Source: Acidobacteriota bacterium
Lineage (GTDB): Bacteria; Acidobacteriota; Polarisedimenticolia; Polarisedimenticolales; Polarisedimenticolaceae
NCBI GenBank assembly: GCA_029861955.1
Contig: JAOTYK010000003.1
Location: 62,001-126,000 of the forward strand
DNA length: 64,000 nt
Direction: 5' to 3'
A program made the translations under genes and the position numbers. The notes below the pieces were generated by a model. That model did no database searches, was not told the DNA's origin, and worked only from the letters and a program-made list of their open reading frames with translations. Shown one piece after another: positions 56,655-64,000 of this stretch. Numbering within the stretch: position 1 is the first letter of the stretch; each line of letters opens with the position of its first letter.

Positions 56655-59600
56655 ATGTTGAAACAAGTGTTTGTGGCCGCCCTCGCCGGATTGTTGCTGA
56701 CGACCGTTGTCGGCGCGGGGGACGACGTCGTCCGGTTGCGTTCCGGTGATGTCAAACCGCTTGCCGTCGGGGATCCGCGAGTATCCGAATCCGCCGACTC
56801 ACTTCGATGGGTCGTCCGCTACAAGCAGCCGACCGGGATGTTCGAGCGCGGTGGATTGTCCTCGGCCGGTGTGAAAATCGAAGTGCCACTTTCGAGCCAG
56901 GCGTACCTGGTCACGATCCCCAACAATCGCAGCGTTGACCTGACCGCGGTTTCCGGTGTGGACTGGGCCACACCGTATCTGCCCGAACACAAGATTTCTC
57001 CGGAGATCGTCGATGCTCAACCGGTCAAGGGAGCGAATGAGATCATCGTTCTGTTGCACCTGTTTGCCGACGCCGACGCCACCGCTGTTGCCGATGAACT
57101 GAGCGCCGCCGGTCTGGACGTCAAGGGGGTCGGTAGTGGGTCGCGTTTCGATCGTATCGTCATGTCGCTTAGTGCGTCCGAGGTCGCGTCCTGGACCGGC
57201 ACGCTGGCGGAGCGAGACGACGTGTTCTGGGTGGGTCGGCGCTATCGTCGCACGCTGCTGAACGACGACGTCGTCTGGGTCGATCAGTCCGGTCTCGATG
57301 GCGGCATGCTCACACCGATCCACGATCGTGGCATCCACGGTGAGGGTCAGATCGGTGCCGTGTTGGATACAGGCGTCGACGCGGACGCCTGTTACTACCG
57401 TGACGGTGTGCTCGGTCTTCCGCCGACCAACACGGGCCTGGGGACCACCGTCGATATGGCGCAACGGAAGATTATCGCCGTCAACTTCCTGGATCCCGGC
57501 GAGAATCCCGCCGATCCGACCCACTGGGATACGCAAGGGCATGGATCCCACGTTGCGGGCACGATGGTTGGCGACGATCTCGCGACGCCCATCGCCCACG
57601 ACGCGGGAGACGGCCTGGCGCCCGGTGCGAAGGTGGTCATTCAAGATGCGGGGTACGCGGCAGACGATTGCGGGGACCTGCCGGGCATCGGTTGTCCGGT
57701 GACCGATCTGGTTCCGATCTTCCAGCAGGCCTACGACCAGGGTGCGCGGGTACACAACAACTCCTGGGGAGACAACGAGAACGCCTCCGTCCGGAACGTC
57801 TACACCGACACCGCCGAGGACGTCGACGAATTCATCTGGAACAACCCCGACTTTCTCATCGTGATCGGAATCGGCAACTTCGCGCTCGGTGGCGTTGAGA
57901 CGATGGGTAGCCCCGCAACCAGCAAGAACGGTATGGCGGTTGGGGGCACCTACAACGGCGTCAGCGCAATCTACCTCTCGGACATCTCGGCCTGGGGACC
58001 CACCGATGACGGTCGGATCAAGCCCGATATCCTGTCGCCCGGCGCCAGCATCCAGTCCTGCGAGAACGACAACGACGTGACGACCAACAACTGCGGAGTC
58101 CGGAGTTCTACCGGAACCTCCCACGCCAGCCCCGCCGCCGGTGCGGGCGCGATGTTGATTCGCCAGTACTTCCTCGAGGGTTGGTACCCCAGCGGCACGA
58201 AAAACGCGCCCGACGGTTTCAATCCGACAGCCGCGCTGGTCAAGGCGATGATCATGAACTCCGGCGTCCCGATCGAGTTCGATGCCGAGGGTCGTGAAAT
58301 CGAGCTGACCGGCCCGGAGATGGGCTGGGGCCGCATGCTGCTGGACAACTCGATGCATTTCGGTGGTGAGGGACGCGGTCTCTACATCGACGAGAATACG
58401 ACCGGGTTCGCTAGCCCGGCCGATCCGCCGGCGACGTACCTACTCGAGGTGCTGGACGCGTCCGAGCCGCTGTATGTCACCCTTGCCTGGACCGACTTTC
58501 CATCCACTCCGGCCGCGTCGACCCATCTGGTCAACGATCTCGACCTCCGTGTCGACGGGGACAGCGGTGGCTTCTGGGGCAACTCGTTCAAGGACAACCA
58601 GTCCTGGCCCCTGTTCGGCGTGGACCGTCTGAACAACGTCGAGCAGGTGAAGATCGATGTCCCGACGCCGGGGATCTACTCGATTCAGGTCTCCCCTCAT
58701 GCCGTTCCGTCGGGGCCGCAGCCCTACGCGCTGGTGGTCAGTGGCGCGGTCTCGGTCAGCTCCGGTCCGCGACCGAGTTACAAGAGTCATGTCGTGGATG
58801 ACAGCGGAGCCAACGGCAACGGCGACGGTATCCTGGATCCCGGCGAGACGGCGATCCTTCCGATCACCCTCCGCAATTCCGGCGACTCCGACGCCACGTC
58901 AGTCACCGGCGAGCTGTACGGCGTCGGCCCCGTCAAGGTCTACCAGGCCAACGCCTCGTACTCCAACGTCCTGGTCAACCAACAACAGACGTCCATTGCC
59001 CCTCACTACGAGGTCACTCTGGACCCGAGCGCCAGTTGTGGTGATTGGATCGGCGCCAACATGGCCATCAGCGGCAACGGATTCAACGTCGGCAGCGGGT
59101 TTACGATGGATGTGGGTCTTTACGACGGCGATCGACCCTCGACCGACACTCCGGTCATCGTCCCGAAAAGCTCTCCGGCCGGTGTCTGGTCCTACCTCAA
59201 TGTCCCGGACGACTTCATTCCGACCGATGTGAGTGTCACACTCAATCTGGATCACGAGGACCTGACCCAGGTGCGCGTCGTGATGTACCACCCCGACAAC
59301 TCGCTCGCCATCCTCCATGATTACGAGCCGGGCAACGGCATCCACACCACCTACGACGACACGACTCAGCCGTCGGTGGGAACGATGGAGACCTTCGCAG
59401 GGAAGAGCCCGATGGGCACCTGGCGCATCAAGGTGATCGACGACAGCGGCTGTTGCGGTGTGCCGGACGGCACGATCGAAGACTGGACGTTGACCTTCAC
59501 GGCCGACATCCCATGGGATTGCAACCCCGTCAGCTGCGGTGAAGCCGTGCCGCCGCCGGTCGGCGACACGTTGACGGTGAACAAGTCCGGTGCGTCTGAC

Positions 59601-59801
59601 GTTCAGGTCAGCTGGTCCGGTGTCGGTGGGGCTTCCAACTACAACGTCTGGCGGGCCCATGACAATCAGATGGCCACGGCAGTCCATATCGGCGCGACCG
59701 GTGGTTCGACATCGCTTATCGACGGCGGCGCGCAGAACCTATCCGGTGTGCACTATTACGTTGCCCGTTCGGTCAATAGCTGCCGTTGGGAAAGCGACTA
59801 A
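56655..59801 (+). CDS. Secreted subtilisin-like (S8) protease with P-domain
   Basis: Secreted S8 protease of 1048 aa. Signal peptide of ~21 residues. Catalytic residues: D238 (GAVLDTGVDADA), H296 (GHGSHVAGT) and S489 (TGTSHASPAAG). After the catalytic domain come a beta-sandwich, a P/homo B domain (VVMYHPDNSLAILHD, GTWRIKVIDDSG) and a Fn3-like module ending NSCRWESD. ATG 56655 has AGAGG 7 bp upstream; in-frame sequence before it lies in the previous gene. Its TAA stop and the next ATG share one base (TAATG), so the genes are coupled. Confidence 0.93.
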   Translation: MLKQVFVAALAGLLLTTVVGAGDDVVRLRSGDVKPLAVGDPRVSESADSLRWVVRYKQPTGMFERGGLSSAGVKIEVPLSSQAYLVTIPNNRSVDLTAVSGVDWATPYLPEHKISPEIVDAQPVKGANEIIVLLHLFADADATAVADELSAAGLDVKGVGSGSRFDRIVMSLSASEVASWTGTLAERDDVFWVGRRYRRTLLNDDVVWVDQSGLDGGMLTPIHDRGIHGEGQIGAVLDTGVDADACYYRDGVLGLPPTNTGLGTTVDMAQRKIIAVNFLDPGENPADPTHWDTQGHGSHVAGTMVGDDLATPIAHDAGDGLAPGAKVVIQDAGYAADDCGDLPGIGCPVTDLVPIFQQAYDQGARVHNNSWGDNENASVRNVYTDTAEDVDEFIWNNPDFLIVIGIGNFALGGVETMGSPATSKNGMAVGGTYNGVSAIYLSDISAWGPTDDGRIKPDILSPGASIQSCENDNDVTTNNCGVRSSTGTSHASPAAGAGAMLIRQYFLEGWYPSGTKNAPDGFNPTAALVKAMIMNSGVPIEFDAEGREIELTGPEMGWGRMLLDNSMHFGGEGRGLYIDENTTGFASPADPPATYLLEVLDASEPLYVTLAWTDFPSTPAASTHLVNDLDLRVDGDSGGFWGNSFKDNQSWPLFGVDRLNNVEQVKIDVPTPGIYSIQVSPHAVPSGPQPYALVVSGAVSVSSGPRPSYKSHVVDDSGANGNGDGILDPGETAILPITLRNSGDSDATSVTGELYGVGPVKVYQANASYSNVLVNQQQTSIAPHYEVTLDPSASCGDWIGANMAISGNGFNVGSGFTMDVGLYDGDRPSTDTPVIVPKSSPAGVWSYLNVPDDFIPTDVSVTLNLDHEDLTQVRVVMYHPDNSLAILHDYEPGNGIHTTYDDTTQPSVGTMETFAGKSPMGTWRIKVIDDSGCCGVPDGTIEDWTLTFTADIPWDCNPVSCGEAVPPPVGDTLTVNKSGASDVQVSWSGVGGASNYNVWRAHDNQMATAVHIGATGGSTSLIDGGAQNLSGVHYYVARSVNSCRWESD

Positions 59802-61729
59802 TGATTCGCCGGTGGTTTATCGCTGTTGCCATTCTAGTGACGGTGTGCGGCCCCTCGTTCGCCGCGTCGGTGGCGTTCAGCGACCAAACGGTCTCAGCCC
59901 AACTCATCTACTCGCCGGGCTCGCCGTTGGATATGGACTCGAAGGAGATGTATCACGGCGGCTCCGTCGGGGACTTCAATCGTGACGGCTGGCCCGATCT
60001 GTTCCTGCTCGGTGGCGGCATGGTGGCCGACGCGTTGTTCATCAACGACGGCGACGGGACGTTCACCAACGAGGCGATCGCGTGGGGCGTCGATTTCGTC
60101 CACCGAGGCCGCGGCTCGACCGTCGGCGACTACAACAACGATGGCTGGCCCGATCTCTATGTCACCAGTGGCGGTGACCTGGGCGGGGCCGACAGGCTAG
60201 GTCAGCATCGACTCTACGAGAACAACGGCAACGGCACGTTCACCGAGCGAGGTGTTGCCGCCGGCGTCAACGAGTCGTCGAGTCTTTACGCCACAGCGAC
60301 CGGCGCAGCGTTTGGCGACTACGACCTTGACGGCGACCTCGACCTGTTCGTCTGCGGCTGGGAGGCCATGAGTTGCCACATCAATCCCTGCGAACAGAAC
60401 CGGTTGTTCCAGAATCAAGGGAACGGCACGTTCACCGACGTCACCGTGGCCGCCGAGATCGCCAATAACTTCGACGGCTTCTCGCCACGCTTTGTGGATA
60501 TGAATGGGGATCGCTACCCCGAGCTGATCGTCGCCGCCGACTATCGCACCAGTCGTTACTTCGTGAACGACGGCGACGGCACGTTCACGAACGCGACCGG
60601 GCCGTCGGGTACCGGCGAGGACGACAACGGGATGGGAACCACGGTCGCCGATTTCAATCGCGATGGACTACCCGACTGGTACGTCACCTCGATCTGGCGC
60701 GATGGTTCGTTCCAGGACGGGAACTACCTGTACGTCAATCAGGGCAGCGACACCTACTCAATCCTTCCCGAGACGTCCGGCGCGCGGGACGGCGGCTGGG
60801 GTTGGGGCACCGAGGCGATCGATTTCGACCACGACGGTTGGGTCGACCTCATCGAGACCAACGGCTGGTGGGAGACCACCGAGTGGACGGGCGAGACCTC
60901 GTACCTGTACCGCAACAACGGCGACTTGACGTTCACCGAGGTCCAGAACGGATCCGGATTCAGTCATCTGGGTGCGGGTCGATCGGTGTTGACGCTGGAT
61001 TACGATCGCGACGGCGACATGGATGTCGTGGTGACGTCCCACGCCGAGCCGGTGCAGCTATTTCGTAACGACATCAGCGGCGTCGACGCCAACTGGATCG
61101 AATTGGCGTTGGACACCAGCGCCGACGCTGGCCTCGCACCCGACGGATACGGTGCGAAGATCACCGCGACCACCGGAGGCGTGACACAGTCCTTCTGGCT
61201 GAACGGTGGCGCCAGCTATCTCGGCCGTAGCCAGGCCGTGGCGCACTTCGGGCTGGGGGCCGCGACCACGGTGGATATCGATATCGAATGGTCCGACGGC
61301 ACAACAACGTCGATGCCGGGGGTCGCAGTCAACCAGATTCTTACCGCTACACCGGCGGCCGGGGGTGGAGCCCCCGGTGAGGCGTCGGGCGTACCGGGCC
61401 AGCGGATGCGCGCGGTGTACAACCCAGGATCGGGCGAGATCGACGTCGAGTTCACGTCGGCTTGCGACGCCTCCAACCACACGATTGTCTATGGCGACCT
61501 GGCATCCGTCTCGAGTTACGTCTACTCCGGCGCGTCGTGCTTTGTCGGGGCGTCCGGGACCGCGACGTTTGATCCAGGCATGGCCAACGCGTTCTTCATG
61601 GTGGTCGGCCACAACGGTACGGTCGAGGGCTCCTACGGCCAGGACCGGTTAGGTGCGGAGCGACCGGACTACGCCGGTACGCCGGGTTGCGATCTCAGCC
61701 AGGACCTGGCGGGAACATGCGTTCCCTGA
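59801..61729 (+). CDS. Secreted FG-GAP/VCBS repeat protein with ASPIC/UnbV domain (paralog 2)
   Basis: Secreted protein of 642 aa with the same plan as paralog 1: signal peptide ending PSFAA, then FSDQTVSAQ, FG-GAP/VCBS blades (VGDFNRDGWPDLFL, VGDYNNDGWPDLYV, ADFNRDGLPDWYV), ASPIC/UnbV domain (GYGAKITATTGG, YLGRSQAVAHFGLG) and the C-terminal module (CDASNHTIVYGDL, YSGASC, VVGHNGTVEGSYG). A short Cys insertion (CHINPCEQNR) is unique to this copy. The start shares one base with the upstream stop; the end overlaps the next gene by 13 bp. Confidence 0.92.
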   Translation: MIRRWFIAVAILVTVCGPSFAASVAFSDQTVSAQLIYSPGSPLDMDSKEMYHGGSVGDFNRDGWPDLFLLGGGMVADALFINDGDGTFTNEAIAWGVDFVHRGRGSTVGDYNNDGWPDLYVTSGGDLGGADRLGQHRLYENNGNGTFTERGVAAGVNESSSLYATATGAAFGDYDLDGDLDLFVCGWEAMSCHINPCEQNRLFQNQGNGTFTDVTVAAEIANNFDGFSPRFVDMNGDRYPELIVAADYRTSRYFVNDGDGTFTNATGPSGTGEDDNGMGTTVADFNRDGLPDWYVTSIWRDGSFQDGNYLYVNQGSDTYSILPETSGARDGGWGWGTEAIDFDHDGWVDLIETNGWWETTEWTGETSYLYRNNGDLTFTEVQNGSGFSHLGAGRSVLTLDYDRDGDMDVVVTSHAEPVQLFRNDISGVDANWIELALDTSADAGLAPDGYGAKITATTGGVTQSFWLNGGASYLGRSQAVAHFGLGAATTVDIDIEWSDGTTTSMPGVAVNQILTATPAAGGGAPGEASGVPGQRMRAVYNPGSGEIDVEFTSACDASNHTIVYGDLASVSSYVYSGASCFVGASGTATFDPGMANAFFMVVGHNGTVEGSYGQDRLGAERPDYAGTPGCDLSQDLAGTCVP

Positions 61730-63588
61730 CCGTCATCGCATTGATGGCCGTGCTGGCCACAGGCTTGGCCGCTGCGGCACAGATCCAGTTCAGCGACCAG
61801 ACCGTCGCCGCCGGACTCGACCACAGTCCGAGCATGTATATGGATATGAGCGCCGCCGGGATGTTCGCCGGTGGCTCCGTCGCCGACTTCAACCGCGATG
61901 GCTGGCCCGATCTGTTCCTTATCGGTGGCGGCAACACGGCAGACGCGCTGTTCCTCAACAACGGCAACGGAACCTTCACCGACCATGCCGCGACCTGGGG
62001 CGTGGACGCGATGCATCGCGGTCTGGGAACAACCGCCGGCGACTTTAACTCGGATGGTTGGCCCGATCTGTTCGTCACAAGCGCGGGCCCCGTGAGCGGG
62101 CCGAACGCCGTTGGCATGCATCGCCTGTATCGCAACAACGGCAATGGGACCTTCACCGACATCGCATCGACCGCTGGTGTGAATCTCTCTTCGCCAACCG
62201 ACTTCAACGCCACGGGCTCTGCGTTTGGTGACTACGACCTTGATGGTGATCTCGACCTGTTCGTCTGTACCTGGGATGGCATGAACGGCAACAAGCTGTT
62301 CCGCAATAACGGTGACGAGACGTTCACCGATGAGACCACTGCCGCCGGGATCGATCAACTGTTCCATGGTTTTTCGCCACGATTTGTGGACATGAACGGC
62401 GACCGCTACCCGGAACTGCTGATCGCCGCCGATTTCGAAACCAGCCATTACTACATCAACGACACGGACGGCACCTTCACTGACGGAACCGCCGCGTCGG
62501 GAACCGGGCTCGACGAGAACGGTATGGGGACGACGGTCGCCGACTTCAACCGCGACGGTTTGCCGGACTGGTACGTCACCTCGATCTACGCCGCGGGTGC
62601 GCGTCTGGGGAATTTCCTCTACGTCAACCAGGGCAACGACGTATTTACAGACTTGCCCGAGTCCGCCGGGGCCAAACTGGGTGGCTGGGGTTGGGGTACC
62701 GAGGCCGTCGATTTCGATCACGACGGCTTCATCGACCTGGTCGAGACCAACGGTTGGAATAACCAATACGAGAATATTCCCGCCTTCCTCTTTCGCAACA
62801 ACGGCAACCTGACGTTCACCGAGGTCCAGGGCGGCTCCGGATTCGATCACACGGGGCAGGGCCGCTCGGTTCTGACGATCGACTATGACAAGGACGGCGA
62901 CATGGATGTCGTGATTACGGCGTTCAACGAGCCCGTTACCCTGTTCCGTAACGATCTGAGCGGCACCGACATCAATTGGATCCAGATCGCACTGGACACC
63001 AGTGGAGATCCGTCGCTGTGCCCCGACGGTTATGGCGCGAAGGTCACCGCCGTCACGAATTCGGCCACGCAGTACTTCTGGATCAACGGCGGAGCCAGCT
63101 ACCTCGGACGCAGTCAGCCGATAGCGCACTTCGGTCTCGGAACGGATACCAGTGTGGACGTGACTGTCGACTGGGCGAACGGCACGGCCACGACGGCGAC
63201 AGGCCTGACGGCAAATCAGATGGCCACGTTGACGCCGTCCGTTGCAGGCGCACCGGGGGAAGCCTCGATGCAGGCGGCCTACAACCAGACCACCGGAGAG
63301 ATCGACGTGACCTTCAACGCGGCATGCGACGCGACGGACCAGACGATCTACTACGGCGACCTGGCCAGCGTCTCGAGTTACGCGTACTCCGGCGCGGCCT
63401 GCTTCCGCGGAAACCTTGGAGTCACATCCTTCAATCCGGGGCTCTCTAGCGCGTTCTTCCTGATCGTCGGAACCACCGGTTTCGTCGAGGGAACCTACGG
63501 ATTGGACGGCGCCGGCTTCGAACGGCCCGAACATCTGAGCGGGACCGCGTGCGATCTCCCTCAGGACCTCTCGGGTGTCTGCGACTGA
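61717..63588 (+). CDS. Secreted FG-GAP/VCBS repeat protein with ASPIC/UnbV domain (paralog 3)
   Basis: Secreted protein of 623 aa, third member of the paralog set: signal peptide ending TGLAAA, FSDQTVAAGLDHS, FG-GAP/VCBS blades (VADFNRDGWPDLFL, GDFNSDGWPDLFV, GDYDLDGDLDLFV), ASPIC/UnbV domain (GYGAKVTAVTNS, YLGRSQPIAHFGLG) and the C-terminal module (CDATDQTIYYGDL, YSGAAC, IVGTTGFVEGTYG, final PQDLSGVC). ATG 61717 lies inside the end of paralog 2; GGGAA just before it is a weak ribosome site, consistent with coupling. The TGA stop shares one base with the ATG of the next gene. Confidence 0.92.
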   Translation: MRSLTVIALMAVLATGLAAAAQIQFSDQTVAAGLDHSPSMYMDMSAAGMFAGGSVADFNRDGWPDLFLIGGGNTADALFLNNGNGTFTDHAATWGVDAMHRGLGTTAGDFNSDGWPDLFVTSAGPVSGPNAVGMHRLYRNNGNGTFTDIASTAGVNLSSPTDFNATGSAFGDYDLDGDLDLFVCTWDGMNGNKLFRNNGDETFTDETTAAGIDQLFHGFSPRFVDMNGDRYPELLIAADFETSHYYINDTDGTFTDGTAASGTGLDENGMGTTVADFNRDGLPDWYVTSIYAAGARLGNFLYVNQGNDVFTDLPESAGAKLGGWGWGTEAVDFDHDGFIDLVETNGWNNQYENIPAFLFRNNGNLTFTEVQGGSGFDHTGQGRSVLTIDYDKDGDMDVVITAFNEPVTLFRNDLSGTDINWIQIALDTSGDPSLCPDGYGAKVTAVTNSATQYFWINGGASYLGRSQPIAHFGLGTDTSVDVTVDWANGTATTATGLTANQMATLTPSVAGAPGEASMQAAYNQTTGEIDVTFNAACDATDQTIYYGDLASVSSYAYSGAACFRGNLGVTSFNPGLSSAFFLIVGTTGFVEGTYGLDGAGFERPEHLSGTACDLPQDLSGVCD

Positions 63589-64000
63589 TGCTCACGGCAA
63601 GAACGTGGTTCTGTGGGATGTTGCTCTGCGTGAGTTTGCTCTGTGCGAGCGCGAACGCAGGTGAGATCACGCCTCGATTGGCTCGCGCCATGGACTCTGC
63701 GGCGCCCGATGAATCCCTCCGTGTCGTCGTCCTGATGGAGGCCTACCCCGAGCAGCGACTTCTGCTCGATCAGGTTCGCAAGATGAACCGGCGCGACCGC
63801 CGAAAGCATGTCGTATCGACGTTGAAGACGACTGCAGAGCAAACCCAGGCGACCTTGCGCGCCAGAATCTTGGCTCTGGACGCCGACGCACCGCGCCGCG
63901 TGCGCGTGCTGTGGGGCATCAACGGTCTGGCGTTCGAGGCAACTGCGGCGGAGATCGAGCAACTCGCGCTTATTCCGGGCGTTCACTCAGTGATCCTCGA
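63588..64000 (+). CDS. Secreted subtilase, N-terminal part only (cut by window end)
   Basis: The reading frame opens at ATG 63588 (shared base with the upstream TGA) and stays open to the last base, 137 codons. It shows a signal peptide (LLCVSLLCASANA) and a region of propeptide style (ESLRVVVLMEAYPEQR, then GINGLAFEATAAEIEQLAL and IPGVHSVIL). That last part closely resembles inhibitor I9-type propeptides that precede S8 catalytic domains, so a subtilase is expected to follow; the catalytic residues lie beyond the window. The position fits the alternating subtilase/FG-GAP order of the cluster. Confidence 0.75.
   Translation, partial: MLTARTWFCGMLLCVSLLCASANAGEITPRLARAMDSAAPDESLRVVVLMEAYPEQRLLLDQVRKMNRRDRRKHVVSTLKTTAEQTQATLRARILALDADAPRRVRVLWGINGLAFEATAAEIEQLALIPGVHSVIL

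Overview
The window is 64 kb of GC-rich, densely coded bacterial chromosome. It most resembles an Acidobacteriota genome, perhaps Thermoanaerobaculia-like. That placement is an inference from gene style: Hanks-type Ser/Thr kinases fused to beta-propeller or TPR sensors, a two-component propeller histidine kinase, many secreted subtilases, FG-GAP/ASPIC proteins and BNR-repeat proteins. There is no rRNA, tRNA, CRISPR array, phage module or transposase gene. The sequence ends inside a gene.

Layout. 0.1-5.8 kb: a propeller Ser/Thr kinase, an alpha/beta hydrolase, and a divergent pair of an NmrA-like NAD(P)-binding protein and a Cupin_6/AraC regulator. 5.9-10.5 kb: two divergent secreted proteins, an M11-like zinc protease with MopE-type repeats and a BNR-repeat lipoprotein. 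10.5-17.3 kb: RNase HI, fatty-acid desaturase, a lipoprotein-type truncated globin, nitrilase, a PAP2-type membrane protein and katG. 17.4-24.1 kb: a serine-protease lipoprotein divergent from a GntR/YtrA - ABC ATPase - permease - M1-like peptidase operon, controlled by two matching operators, then a DUF4105-like protein. 24.2-35 kb: a kinase with an internally duplicated sensor, a CIA30 protein, a beta-helix protein, rsgA, a zinc-ribbon TPR kinase and a three-gene receiver/GGDEF operon. 35.5-43.3 kb: a translationally coupled subtilase and M36-type metalloprotease. 43.3-49.2 kb: a TPR lipoprotein divergent from a propeller histidine kinase/LuxR pair, then a single receiver protein. 49.4-50.95 kb: a HAF-repeat secreted protein. 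51-64 kb: a tightly coupled run of subtilase, FG-GAP/ASPIC, subtilase, two more FG-GAP/ASPIC proteins and a third subtilase that runs off the end.

Two themes stand out. First, five copies of a 52-72 bp near-perfect palindrome (outer arms AAAAGGGGACAGAT) lie between genes in the first 30 kb and none in the last 34 kb. They fit exactly against stop codons, and one has become part of a coding end. Second, at least eight secreted proteins end in related C-terminal modules with a Cys/EG motif, and three of them stop at the same internal point of the module. The 51-64 kb run of alternating subtilases and FG-GAP/ASPIC proteins sharing these ends is the best candidate for an undescribed extracellular system.
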